From: Oceanibium sediminis
Lineage (GTDB): Bacteria; Pseudomonadota; Alphaproteobacteria; Rhodobacterales; Rhodobacteraceae
DNA: 64,000 bases
NCBI RefSeq assembly: GCF_003265325.1
Contig: NZ_QGNX01000005.1
Location: 310,001 to 374,000, forward strand
Direction of reading: 5' to 3'
The notes under the pieces are model-generated. The model worked only from the letters and a program-made list of their open reading frames with translations. It ran no database searches and had not been told where the DNA came from. Below are positions 28,339-36,226 of the stretch, piece after piece (the first letter of the stretch is position 1; each line of letters opens with the position of its first letter). The translations under genes and the position numbers were made by a program.

Positions 28339-29373
28339 TCAGCCCGCTATGTAGACGCGTTCGTAGCGCGCGCCAAGGGAGGTGAGGATTTCGTACCCGA
28401 TGGTGCCGGCCGCGTCGGCAAGATCGTCGACGCCCTGGAGGTCATTCAACAGGAACAGGGAGTCCGGCGCAGTGGGAAGGTCGGTCACATCCGCCGCCAG
28501 CAGGTCCATGGAGATCCGCCCGATGGCAGGGCAGCGCCTGTCGCCCGCGAACAGGCTGACGCCGCCGCTCATCGCGCGGATCAGCCCGTCGGCATAGCCC
28601 ACGGCCAGCGTCGCGACGCGGCTGTCGCGCTCGGCGACCCACGCAGCGCCGTAGCCCACGGATTCGCCCCGGCGGACGGTGCGGGTCTGGATCACTGGTA
28701 TCTCAAGCTGCACGACCGGGCGGGCGGCGGTGAAGGGCGCGCCGCCGAATAGGCCGACGCCGGGGCGGGTCATGTCGAAATGATACGAAGGCCCAAGCAG
28801 CGCGCCCCCCGTCGCGGCCAGCGAGCGCGGGATGCCGGGCAGTCCGGCGGTCATCTGCTCGAACGCGCTGCGTTGCGCGGCATTCTGCGGATGCTCCGGC
28901 GCATCGGCGCAGGCGAGGTGGCTCATCACCAGCGACAGCTCCATCCCGGTGAGGTCGAGTGCGGCCAGGTCCTCTGCCTCAAGCCCGAGGCGGTTCATGC
29001 CGGAATCGAGTTGCAGCCCGCAGGGCGCGCCGGGGTGGGCGGCGCGATACGCTGCCACCTGCTCGGGGCTGTTCAGCAAGGGGCGCAGCCCGGCTTGTTT
29101 CACGGCGGGTCCGGCCCCGGGCATGTAGCCGGAAAAGACATATATCACGGGGGCTTGGCCGATGACGCTGCGCAGAGCAACCGCCTCGTCCAGGGTGGCG
29201 ACGAAGAAGGTGCGCGCCCCAGCCGTTGCCAGCGCCCGTGCTACCGGTGCGATGCCAAGGCCGTAGGCGTCGGCCTTAACGACGGCGCCGGTCTCGACCG
29301 AGCCGAGGCGGTTGAGCGCCGTCCAGTTCGCGGCGATGGCGCCGAGGTCTATGGTCAGGGTCGGGCGTAGCAT
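28339..29373 (-). CDS. alr: Alanine racemase
   Basis: 344 residues from ATG 29373 (MLRPTLTIDLGAIAANW). It interconverts L- and D-alanine for cell-wall synthesis, using pyridoxal phosphate bound to K33 in VVKADAYGLG. The second catalytic residue is Y241 in VGYGAAW. Another in-frame start at 29427 would lie within an inverted repeat and lacks family similarity, so it was not used. It follows dnaB, an order that recurs in proteobacteria, and is probably co-transcribed with mlaEF downstream. Confidence 0.93.
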   Translation of the reverse strand: MLRPTLTIDLGAIAANWTALNRLGSVETGAVVKADAYGLGIAPVARALATAGARTFFVATLDEAVALRSVIGQAPVIYVFSGYMPGAGPAVKQAGLRPLLNSPEQVAAYRAAHPGAPCGLQLDSGMNRLGLEAEDLAALDLTGMELSLVMSHLACADAPEHPQNAAQRSAFEQMTAGLPGIPRSLAATGGALLGPSYHFDMTRPGVGLFGGAPFTAARPVVQLEIPVIQTRTVRRGESVGYGAAWVAERDSRVATLAVGYADGLIRAMSGGVSLFAGDRRCPAIGRISMDLLAADVTDLPTAPDSLFLLNDLQGVDDLADAAGTIGYEILTSLGARYERVYIAG

Positions 29374-29399
29374 GAAGCGCAGGTTGCCGGTTTCAGCGC

Positions 29400-29430
29400 C
29401 CCGTGCAAGCGGCATCTGCCCTTGCACGGG
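29400..29430 (-). repeat. Inverted repeat between dnaB and alr
   Basis: CCCGTGCAAG and CTTGCACGGG are perfect complements separated by 11 bases, starting 9 bases after the dnaB stop. No U-run follows. It may weaken read-through into alr or protect the 3' end of the dnaB message. Confidence 0.5.
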
Positions 29431-29438
29431 AAATGCGC

Positions 29439-30914
29439 TTAAAATTCGTCCGCGCCGCTCTGGTAGGCTTTGGCGAGGTTGGAGAAGCGCGTGAAGCGCC
29501 CCTCAAACGCCAGTTCGACCGTGCCGATGGGGCCGTGACGCTGCTTGCCGATGATGACCTCGGCCTTGCCGTGCAGGCGGCCCATTTCCTCCTGCCAGGC
29601 CATCATGGCCTCCACGTCATGCTCGCCGGGTTTTTCGCGTTCCTTGTAGTATTCCTCGCGGAACACGAACATCACCACGTCGGCGTCCTGCTCGATCGAG
29701 CCGGATTCACGCAAGTCGGACAGCTGCGGGCGCTTGTCCTCGCGCGATTCGACCTGGCGCGACAGCTGCGACAGGGCGATCACGGGGACGTTCAGCTCCT
29801 TCGCGATGGCTTTCAAACCCTGGGTAATCTCGCTGACCTCGTTCACCCGGCTGTCCTTGGCCGATGCGGGGCGCACGAGCTGAAGGTAGTCCACGATCAC
29901 CACGTCGAGCCCGTGCTGGCGCTTCAGGCGGCGGGCGCGGGCGGCAAGCTGGCTGATCGGCAGGGCGGGGGTGTCATCGATGAAAAGCGGGCAGGCCTCC
30001 AGCGACTTGGCGGCTTCCACGAAACGGCGGAACTCCTCCTCCGTCATGTCGCCGCGGCGGATCTGCTCGGACGGCACCTCGGCCGCTTCTGACAGGATCC
30101 TCGCGGCGAGCTGCTCGGCCGACATTTCCAGGCTGTAGAAGCCGATCACGCCGCCGTTCACCGTGCCGTCGGACCCGTCGGGGCGCTTGCCCTTGCGATA
30201 GGCCTTGGCAATGTTGAAGGCGATGTTGGTCGCGAGCGACGTCTTCCCCATGGAGGGGCGACCGGCGAGGATCAGCAAATCCGAGGGGTGCAGACCGCCC
30301 AGCTTCTTGTCGAGGTCGGCCAGCCCGGTGGACACCCCGGCAAGGCCCCCATCGCGCTGATAGGCGGCGTTCGCTACGTTAACCGCGTCGGTTACTGCCT
30401 TGAGAAAGCTTTGAAAGCCGGAATCGACGCTGCCTTGCTCCCCGAGCATGTAGAGCTGTTGCTCCGCCTCCACGATCTGTTCGCGGGGTTCGCTGTCGGG
30501 GGTGACGGTCGCGGCCTTCAGCGCGATTTCCTCGCCGATCTCCATCAGGCTGCGGCGCACCGCGAGGTCATAGATCAGCTGCGCGTAGTCGCGCGCCGCG
30601 AAGATCGAGATCGCCGCCCCCGCAAGCCGGGCGAGGTAGGCCGGCCCGCCCAGTTCCGCGAGGCCAGGATCATCCTCCATGAAGGCCTTCAGCGTCACCG
30701 GGGAGGCGAGCGCGTTCTTCTGGATCCGCGCGGCGGCGATCTGGAAGATTCGCGCATGCACGGGGTCATAGAAGTGCGACTCGCCAACCACCGAGGCGAT
30801 CCGGTCATAGACCTCGTTGTTCGTCAGGAGCGCGCCGAGAAGCGCCTGTTCTGCTTCGATATTGTGGGGATGAGCGCGGGTTTCCGCCTCGATGCCCGCG
30901 GTGCCGTCTGCCAT
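29439..30914 (-). CDS. dnaB: Replicative DNA helicase
   Basis: 491 residues. The N-terminal DnaB domain begins at HNIEAEQALLGALLTNNEVYD. The RecA-like motor carries Walker A AGRPSMGKTS (K224), then SLEMSAEQLAARILSE, VIVDYLQL and SQLSRQVESREDKRP. It unwinds DNA ahead of the replication fork as a hexamer. A short insert rich in Lys, Gly and Asp follows the Walker A helix (AYRKGKRPDGSDGTVNG), which I have seen in alphaproteobacterial DnaB. No intein. It has its own promoter about 45 bases upstream. Confidence 0.97.
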   Translation of the reverse strand: MADGTAGIEAETRAHPHNIEAEQALLGALLTNNEVYDRIASVVGESHFYDPVHARIFQIAAARIQKNALASPVTLKAFMEDDPGLAELGGPAYLARLAGAAISIFAARDYAQLIYDLAVRRSLMEIGEEIALKAATVTPDSEPREQIVEAEQQLYMLGEQGSVDSGFQSFLKAVTDAVNVANAAYQRDGGLAGVSTGLADLDKKLGGLHPSDLLILAGRPSMGKTSLATNIAFNIAKAYRKGKRPDGSDGTVNGGVIGFYSLEMSAEQLAARILSEAAEVPSEQIRRGDMTEEEFRRFVEAAKSLEACPLFIDDTPALPISQLAARARRLKRQHGLDVVIVDYLQLVRPASAKDSRVNEVSEITQGLKAIAKELNVPVIALSQLSRQVESREDKRPQLSDLRESGSIEQDADVVMFVFREEYYKEREKPGEHDVEAMMAWQEEMGRLHGKAEVIIGKQRHGPIGTVELAFEGRFTRFSNLAKAYQSGADEF

Positions 30915-30955
30915 TTTGCTGCTCGCTTTCTTGTCCCCGTCGGGGAATTGGTAGC

Positions 30956-30984
30956 ATTATGCCACAGGACGAGGGGCATGTGAA
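30956..30984 (-). promoter_or_regulatory. Promoter of dnaB
   Basis: On the minus strand TTCACA and CATAAT are 17 bases apart, each one base from the sigma70 consensus, with a TG just before the -10. The predicted start is about 36 bases before the dnaB ATG. Confidence 0.65.
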
Positions 30985-31070
30985 AGACGGGGATAACGGG
31001 GAAAGCGGGGGAAGTACCGGATCTGGCTTGAAATTAATTTCCGCCTCCGGCGCGACGCCGCCGCGTCACG

Positions 31071-31101
31071 AAAAAGCCCGCGCAGGGGTGTGGCGCGGGC
31101 T
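31071..31101 (-). terminator. Intrinsic terminator after rplI
   Basis: AGCCCGCGC pairs with GCGCGGGCT around a 9-base loop, followed by TTTTT on the minus strand. It lies 26 bases after the rplI stop and separates the ribosomal-protein operon from dnaB. Confidence 0.85.
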
Positions 31102-31126
31102 CTGGGAACTTTGCTGAAAGCGGGGG

Positions 31127-31753
31127 TCAGCCGCGCTCGTCAGCCTCGTCGTCGGACTCACCGCCCGAAGTGACGATGGTGTCATCGTCGTCCAGGGCTG
31201 CGGCGCCGACTTCGTCAAACAGCTCGGCGATGTCGAACTCGGCTTCGGCGTCTGCCTCGGCCTGCAGGTCCTGGATCGACTTGCCGGAGGCCTGAAGCTC
31301 GGCTTCTTCCTGGCTGCGCGCGACATTGACCGCGATGTTCGCATCCACCTCGGGGTGCAGAACGACGGACAGGCCGTGGATGCCCAACTCCTTGATCGGC
31401 TTTTCAAGACGCACCTGCGCCTTGTCGACCGAGAAGCCCTCGGCGGTTGCGGCTTCGGCGATGTCACGGGGCGTGACGGAGCCGTAGAGCGCACCCGCGT
31501 CGGAGGCGGAGCGAATCACGACGAAGGTCTGATCGTTCAGACGCGCCGCCAGCGCTTCGGCTTCCTTCTTGGTCTCGAGGTTGCGCGCTTCAAGCTGCGC
31601 ACGCTCTGCCTCGAACCGCTTCAGGTTGCCTTCGGTGGCGCGCAGCGCCTTGCCCTGGGGCAGAAGGTAGTTGCGGGCAAACCCCTGCTTGACGGAGACA
31701 ACGTCCCCCATCTGGCCGAGTTTCGCCACGCGTTCGAGAAGTACGACGTCCAT
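31127..31753 (-). CDS. rplI: 50S ribosomal protein L9, with long acidic tail
   Basis: 208 residues; the E. coli protein is 149. The N-terminal domain [34 protein letters not shown] is the standard L9 rRNA-binding domain, followed by the long connecting helix and the C-terminal domain ([20 protein letters not shown]). Roughly the last 55 residues are extra and strongly acidic (for example [20 protein letters not shown]). Such extensions occur in Rhodobacterales L9. Third gene of the rpsF-rpsR-rplI operon, 11 bases after rpsR. Confidence 0.95.
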   Translation of the reverse strand: MDVVLLERVAKLGQMGDVVSVKQGFARNYLLPQGKALRATEGNLKRFEAERAQLEARNLETKKEAEALAARLNDQTFVVIRSASDAGALYGSVTPRDIAEAATAEGFSVDKAQVRLEKPIKELGIHGLSVVLHPEVDANIAVNVARSQEEAELQASGKSIQDLQAEADAEAEFDIAELFDEVGAAALDDDDTIVTSGGESDDEADERG

Positions 31754-31764
31754 CTCAGCTCTCC

Positions 31765-31992
31765 TTAACGCACAGCATAGGGCAGAAGAGCGAGGAAACG
31801 GGCACGCTTGATCGCACGGGCCAGCTCACGCTGCTTCTTGGAGGATACGGCGGTGATCCGCGAGGGAACGATCTTGCCCCGCTCGGAGATGTACCGCTGC
31901 AGCAGTTTCACGTCCTTGTAGTCGATCTGCGGCGCGTTCTGGCCGGAGAAGGGGCAGGACTTGCGACGGCGGAAAAATGGTTTGGCTGCCAT
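31765..31992 (-). CDS. rpsR: 30S ribosomal protein S18
   Basis: 75 residues, the usual length. Conserved features are [10 protein letters not shown] near the N-terminus, [18 protein letters not shown] in the middle, and [19 protein letters not shown] at the end. It binds 16S rRNA next to S6. It follows rpsF by 15 bases and precedes rplI by 11. Confidence 0.97.
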   Translation of the reverse strand: MAAKPFFRRRKSCPFSGQNAPQIDYKDVKLLQRYISERGKIVPSRITAVSSKKQRELARAIKRARFLALLPYAVR

Positions 31993-32007
31993 GATTTATG
32001 TCCTTCC

Positions 32008-32397
32008 TCAATCCCGACGGGGGCGGTCGCCCCGGTCACGGTCACCACGACCACCGCGGCGCTCGTCCTTGGCGGCTTTCGCCTGGAGCACGACCGAGGG
32101 GCCTTCTTCGTGGGCGTCGACCTTGATGGTCATGACGCGCATCACGTCGTCATGCAGACGCATCAGGCGCTCCATTTCCTGCACGGCAGGCGACGGGCTG
32201 TCGGACCGCAGGAAAGCATAGTGGCCCTTACGGTTCTTGTTGATCTTGTAGGCCATCGTCTTGAGGCCCCAGTATTCGTGATCCTTCACGGTGCCGCCGT
32301 TGTCGGTCAGCACCTGGCCGAAGTGCTCGATCAGCCCCTCGGCCTGCGCGTTGGACAGATCCTGCCGCGCAATGAAAACATGCTCGTAAAGAGCCAT
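32008..32397 (-). CDS. rpsF: 30S ribosomal protein S6, with Arg/Gly-rich tail
   Basis: 129 residues from ATG 32397 (MALYEHVFIARQDLS). The ferredoxin-like fold of S6 carries LKTMAYKINKNRKGHYAFL and the conserved MERLMRLHDDVMRVMTIKVD. The last 20 or so residues are a basic RGG/RD tail (DERRGGRGDRDRGDRPRRD) in place of the Glu-rich tail of E. coli S6. S6 and S18 bind as a heterodimer to the central domain of 16S rRNA. The operon is preceded by a strong promoter and a structured leader. Confidence 0.96.
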   Translation of the reverse strand: MALYEHVFIARQDLSNAQAEGLIEHFGQVLTDNGGTVKDHEYWGLKTMAYKINKNRKGHYAFLRSDSPSPAVQEMERLMRLHDDVMRVMTIKVDAHEEGPSVVLQAKAAKDERRGGRGDRDRGDRPRRD

Positions 32398-32439
32398 ATG
32401 TCTCACCATTTTCCAGCACGCTTCACCATACGACATTAA

Positions 32440-32492
32440 CTCTTCCCGTGTCGTATCCGAGAGGCGGTGCGTTCATCCGTTCCCGGGAAGAG
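32440..32492 (-). promoter_or_regulatory. Structured mRNA leader upstream of rpsF (probable S6:S18 regulatory site)
   Basis: CTCTTCCCG and CGGGAAGAG form a perfect 9-bp stem enclosing 35 bases. The stem begins at the predicted 5' end of the transcript. In several bacterial groups the S6:S18 complex binds a leader hairpin of its own operon and represses it. The position and size fit that role; the exact protein-binding motif could not be matched with certainty. Confidence 0.5.
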
Positions 32493-32499
32493 AAGCGGC

Positions 32500-32527
32500 C
32501 TTATACGCCCTCGACCACCAATTGCAA
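32500..32527 (-). promoter_or_regulatory. Promoter of rpsF-rpsR-rplI
   Basis: On the minus strand TTGCAA and TATAAG are 16 bases apart. The predicted start, near 32493, leaves a leader of about 96 bases that contains the hairpin at 32440-32492. Confidence 0.6.
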
Positions 32528-32549
32528 GCCTGCGGGCCCGTTCCCCACT

Positions 32550-32578
32550 TTACTCCATCAAATACTCCCGCCGGAGGC
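32550..32578 (-). repeat. Dispersed intergenic motif, copy C
   Basis: On the minus strand CTCCGGCGGG is followed by AGTATTTGATGGAG, the same layout as copy B (21641-21671). The right-hand part differs from copies A and B. This copy lies between divergent rpsF and fabD, upstream of the rpsF promoter. Confidence 0.5.
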
Positions 32579-32655
32579 TCCGGCGCTTGCCGGGGAAGCT
32601 GTGGGAGGATAGTCCTTGGCTCGCACGCCAAATGAGCGAAGAACAGGGGAACATC

Positions 32656-33591
32656 ATGTCACGCGCATTCGTATTTCCGGGGCAAGGCGCCCAGACCATC
32701 GGCATGGGCCGTGAACTGGCCGGGTCCTATCCGGCTGCCAAAGAGGTGTTCGAAGAAGTCGACGCGGCGCTCGAACAGAAGCTCAGCACGTTGATATGGG
32801 AAGGCGATATCGAGACGCTGACCCTGACGGAGAACGCGCAGCCGGCGCTGATGGCGACCTCGATCGCCGCGATGCGCGCGCTGGAGGCTGAGGGCATCGC
32901 CGTTGACTCCGCTGCCTATGTCGCCGGGCACTCGCTCGGCGAGTATTCCGCGCTGTGCGCGGCGGGGGCGCTGACGCTGGCGGACACCGCGCGCCTCTTG
33001 CGCACCCGCGGGCGCGCGATGCAGGAGGCCGTTCCCGTGGGCGAGGGGGCGATGGCGGCGATCCTCGGGCTCGACCTTCAGGCGGTCAAGGCACTGGCGG
33101 CCGAGGCGGCGGAGGGCGAGTGTCTTGACGCGGCCAATGACAACGATCCCGGCCAGGTGGTGATCTCGGGCGCGAAGGCGGCGGTCGAGCGTGCGGCGGG
33201 CATGGCGAAGAGCCGTGGCGCCAAGCGCGCCCTGATGCTGCCGGTCAGCGCGCCGTTCCACAGCGCCCTGATGGCCCCGGCGGCGCGGGTGATGGCCGAG
33301 GCGCTCAGCCACGTCGATATCGAAGAGCCGAAGGTCCCGCTGGTGGCCAACGTATGCGCCCACGCGGTGACGGACCCGATGGTGATCCGCAACTACCTGC
33401 TGGACCAGGTGACCGGCGCCGTGCGCTGGCGTGAAAGCGTCCTTTACATGTCCGGCAAGGGCGTCATCGATTTCGTGGAAGTCGGCGCGGGCAAGGCGTT
33501 GATCGGCATGATCCGCAGGATTTCCCCCGAGGCACGGGTCCGGGCCGTCGGCGTTCCGGCCGATGTCACGGCCATGGCAGGAGCAGAATGA
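32656..33591 (+). CDS. fabD: Malonyl-CoA:ACP transacylase
   Basis: 311 residues from ATG 32656 (MSRAFVFPGQGAQ), with AGGGGA upstream. It loads malonyl groups onto acyl carrier protein for fatty-acid synthesis. The nucleophile is S93 in GHSLG, and the partner His lies in the SAPFHSALM segment. Family signature FPGQGAQ is at the N-terminus. It is the first gene of fabD-fabG and overlaps fabG by four bases. Confidence 0.96.
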   Translation: MSRAFVFPGQGAQTIGMGRELAGSYPAAKEVFEEVDAALEQKLSTLIWEGDIETLTLTENAQPALMATSIAAMRALEAEGIAVDSAAYVAGHSLGEYSALCAAGALTLADTARLLRTRGRAMQEAVPVGEGAMAAILGLDLQAVKALAAEAAEGECLDAANDNDPGQVVISGAKAAVERAAGMAKSRGAKRALMLPVSAPFHSALMAPAARVMAEALSHVDIEEPKVPLVANVCAHAVTDPMVIRNYLLDQVTGAVRWRESVLYMSGKGVIDFVEVGAGKALIGMIRRISPEARVRAVGVPADVTAMAGAE

Positions 33592-34328
33592 TGTTTGACC
33601 TTACGGGCAGGACCGCGCTGATCACCGGCGCTTCGGGCGGAATCGGCGGCGCGATCGCGCGCGCGCTGCATGGCCAGGGCGCGACGGTTGCGCTTTCGGG
33701 CACGCGGGTGGACCCGTTGCAGGCGCTTGCGGACGAGCTGGGTGAGCGGGCCCACGTGCTGCCCTGCAACCTGTCCGACGCCGAGGCGGTGACGGCCCTG
33801 CCCAAGGACGCCGCCGCTGCCATGGGCGGGTTGGATATCCTGGTGAACAATGCCGGGCTGACGCGCGACAACCTGTTCATGCGCATGTCCGACGAGGAGT
33901 GGGACGCGGTGATCGACGTCAACCTGACCTCCACCTTCCGGCTTTGCCGTGGCGTGCTGCGCGGCATGATGAAGGCGCGCTGGGGGCGGATCGTGAATAT
34001 CAGTTCGATCGTCGGCACCACGGGCAACCCGGGGCAGGGCAACTACGCCGCCTCAAAGGCGGGCATGGTGGGCATGTCCAAGTCGCTGGCGCAGGAAGTG
34101 GCCAGCCGTGGCGTGACGGTGAACTGCATTGCGCCCGGTTTCATCACCACGGCGATGACCGATGCGCTGAACGATGCCCAGAAGGAGAAGCTTCTTGGCG
34201 CGATCCCGGCGGGGCGGATGGGAACGGCGGATGAAATTGCCAGTGCGGCGGTGTATCTTGCATCCGATGAGGCGGCCTACGTGACCGGCCAGACGCTGCA
34301 CGTCAACGGCGGCATGGCCATGATATGA
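33588..34328 (+). CDS. fabG: 3-oxoacyl-ACP reductase
   Basis: 246 residues from ATG 33588; the second codon is also ATG (33591). It reduces beta-ketoacyl-ACP with NADPH. The NADP motif is TGASGGIGG, with NNAG further on, and the Ser-Tyr-Lys catalytic set is ISS, then YAASK. The C-terminus MAMI is typical. Coupled to fabD by an ATGA overlap and followed by a separate promoter for acpP. Confidence 0.97.
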   Translation: MMFDLTGRTALITGASGGIGGAIARALHGQGATVALSGTRVDPLQALADELGERAHVLPCNLSDAEAVTALPKDAAAAMGGLDILVNNAGLTRDNLFMRMSDEEWDAVIDVNLTSTFRLCRGVLRGMMKARWGRIVNISSIVGTTGNPGQGNYAASKAGMVGMSKSLAQEVASRGVTVNCIAPGFITTAMTDALNDAQKEKLLGAIPAGRMGTADEIASAAVYLASDEAAYVTGQTLHVNGGMAMI

Positions 34329-34367
34329 CGCGGTTTGGCCGCTAGCGTCACTTGTATGCATTAGCGT

Positions 34368-34395
34368 TTGCCATAACTTGAGAGTGTGCTATAGC
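34368..34395 (+). promoter_or_regulatory. Promoter of acpP
   Basis: TTGCCA and TATAGC are 16 bases apart, leaving a leader of about 125 bases before the acpP ATG. A separate strong promoter is expected because acyl carrier protein is needed in far larger amounts than FabD or FabG. Confidence 0.55.
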
Positions 34396-34526
34396 GCCCC
34401 GGTAATTGCCGAGGGATTTCTGGCGCTGGAGCGACGCGACATTAGATGCGCCGCTTACGCGGGTGACCCGCAAGAAGAAACACAATGAAACCCGCGAAGT
34501 CGGGGCTGGAAGTATGAGGAGATACC

Positions 34527-34760
34527 ATGAGCGACGTCGCAGAACGCGTGAAGAAGATCGTTGTCGAGCACCTGAGTGTGGAAGAGGACAAGGTAACCGA
34601 GAACGCCTCGTTCATCGATGACCTGGGTGCCGACAGCCTGGATACCGTTGAGCTTGTGATGGCCTTCGAGGAAGAGTTCGGGATCGAGATCCCCGACGAT
34701 GCCGCTGAAACGATCCAGACGTTTGGCGACGCGGTGAAGTTCATCGACGGCGCTTCCTGA
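34527..34760 (+). CDS. acpP: Acyl carrier protein
   Basis: 77 residues, acidic, with the phosphopantetheine attachment Ser37 in [10 protein letters not shown]. It carries growing acyl chains in fatty-acid synthesis. The start is preceded by AGGAGATACC. A strong intrinsic terminator follows 20 bases after the stop, so the gene is mainly transcribed alone. Confidence 0.98.
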   Translation: MSDVAERVKKIVVEHLSVEEDKVTENASFIDDLGADSLDTVELVMAFEEEFGIEIPDDAAETIQTFGDAVKFIDGAS

Positions 34761-34780
34761 TCACAGGCAGCTTTCGGACA

Positions 34781-34810
34781 AAAGGCACCCCGCTTCGGGG
34801 TGCCTTTTTT
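34781..34810 (+). terminator. Intrinsic terminator after acpP
   Basis: AAAGGCACCCC pairs with GGGGTGCCTTT around a short GCTTC loop, followed by a T-run. A second small hairpin (GCGGGA with TCCCGC, 34814-34830) lies just after. Confidence 0.92.
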
Positions 34811-34876
34811 GTTGCGGGATGGCGTCCCGCCACAACGACAGGCCAGGGAATGCGGCGGCGAAAACCGCCCACCGCC

Positions 34877-34905
34877 TTGCCTGTTCGGCCTGCGGATCAT
34901 ATCAG
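34877..34905 (+). promoter_or_regulatory. Candidate promoter of fabF-mltG
   Basis: TTGCCT and TATCAG are 17 bases apart, about 45 bases before the fabF ATG and downstream of the acpP terminator. The -10 is weak. Confidence 0.4.
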
Positions 34906-34950
34906 TGACATCTGCGGTCAGGGTTAACCGGGAAACAAGAGGAATTGCGC

Positions 34951-36207
34951 ATGAGAAGGGTAGTCGTAACGGGCCTGGGGCTGCTGACACCGCTTGGTTG
35001 CGGTGTCGAGGAAAGCTGGAAGAAGCTGGTGAGCGGCACGTCCGCCGGTGGCGCGATCACCCATTTCGACGCGAGCGCCCTTGCGACGACCTATGCCTGC
35101 CAGATCCCTTACGGGGACGGCACCAACGGCACATTCCGCCCCGAGGACTGGGTCGAGGGCAAAGACCTGCGCAAGATGGACAAGTTCATCCTCTACGGGA
35201 TCGCCGCCGCCGAAATGGCCGTGAAGGACAGCGGCTGGGCCCCGACCGAGGAAGAGGATTTGCAGCGCACCGGCGTGATGATCGGCTCGGGCATCGGCGG
35301 GATCGAGACGATCGCCGAAACCGCGCTGACCCTTCGGGACCGCGGCCCGCGGCGCGTGTCGCCCTTCTTCATCCCCTCGGCGCTGATCAACCTGGCTTCG
35401 GGCCAGGTGTCGATCCGGCACGGCTTCAAGGGTCCGAACCATTCGGTCGTGACCGCCTGCGCCACCGGCGCACATGCGATCGGGGACGCGGCGCGCCTGA
35501 TCATGCTGGACGATGCGGACGTGATGATCGCGGGCGGCGCGGAATCCGCGATCAACGAGATTGGCATCGCCGGGTTCAACGCCTGCAAGGCGCTGTCGAC
35601 GAAATATGCCGACTCGCCCGAATCCGCCTCCCGCCCCTGGGACAAGGATCGCGACGGCTTCGTGATGGGCGAGGGCGCCGGCATCGTCGTGCTGGAGGAG
35701 CTTGAGCACGCCAAGGCGCGCGGCGCGACCATCTATGCCGAGGTGACGGGCTATGGCATGTCTGGCGACGCCTACCACCTGACCGCCCCCTCCGAGGATG
35801 GCGATGGCGGGTTCCGCGCGATGCAGGCCGCGCTGAAGCGCGCGGGCCTGAACGCGGGCGATATCGACTACGTCAATGCGCATGGCACCTCGACCATGGC
35901 GGACACGATCGAGCTTGGCGCCGTGACCCGCCTGATGGGCCCCGCGGCGGAAAAGCTGACGATGTCGTCCACCAAATCCTCCATCGGGCATCTTCTGGGG
36001 GCGGCGGGTGCGGTCGAGGCGGTGTTCTGCATCCTGGCGATGCGCGACCAGGTGGCGCCGCCGACGATCAACCTGGACAATCCGGCGGTGGAAACGGTTA
36101 TCGACCTGGCCGCCAAGCAGGCGCGCGAGCGTAAGATCGACCACGTGATGTCGAACTCCTTCGGATTCGGCGGCACCAATGCCGCCCTCGTGCTGAGTCG
36201 TTTCTGA
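34951..36207 (+). CDS. fabF: 3-oxoacyl-ACP synthase II
   Basis: 418 residues from ATG 34951, with AGAGGA seven bases upstream; a TTG two codons earlier was not used. It condenses malonyl-ACP with acyl-ACP. The Cys-His-His triad is C170 in TACATGAH, H311 in NAHGTSTMADT and H347 in GHLLGAAGAVEA. The stop is 19 bases before mltG, so the two are co-transcribed, as in many alphaproteobacteria. Confidence 0.97.
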   Translation: MRRVVVTGLGLLTPLGCGVEESWKKLVSGTSAGGAITHFDASALATTYACQIPYGDGTNGTFRPEDWVEGKDLRKMDKFILYGIAAAEMAVKDSGWAPTEEEDLQRTGVMIGSGIGGIETIAETALTLRDRGPRRVSPFFIPSALINLASGQVSIRHGFKGPNHSVVTACATGAHAIGDAARLIMLDDADVMIAGGAESAINEIGIAGFNACKALSTKYADSPESASRPWDKDRDGFVMGEGAGIVVLEELEHAKARGATIYAEVTGYGMSGDAYHLTAPSEDGDGGFRAMQAALKRAGLNAGDIDYVNAHGTSTMADTIELGAVTRLMGPAAEKLTMSSTKSSIGHLLGAAGAVEAVFCILAMRDQVAPPTINLDNPAVETVIDLAAKQARERKIDHVMSNSFGFGGTNAALVLSRF

Positions 36208-36226
36208 ATTGGCCCGGGAGAAACGC

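Noticed and set aside
31030-31041. Perfect 12-bp palindrome GAAATTAATTTC between the rplI terminator and the dnaB promoter
   Set aside because: A single AT-rich palindrome with no second copy noticed and no fixed relation to the promoter; too little to call an operator.
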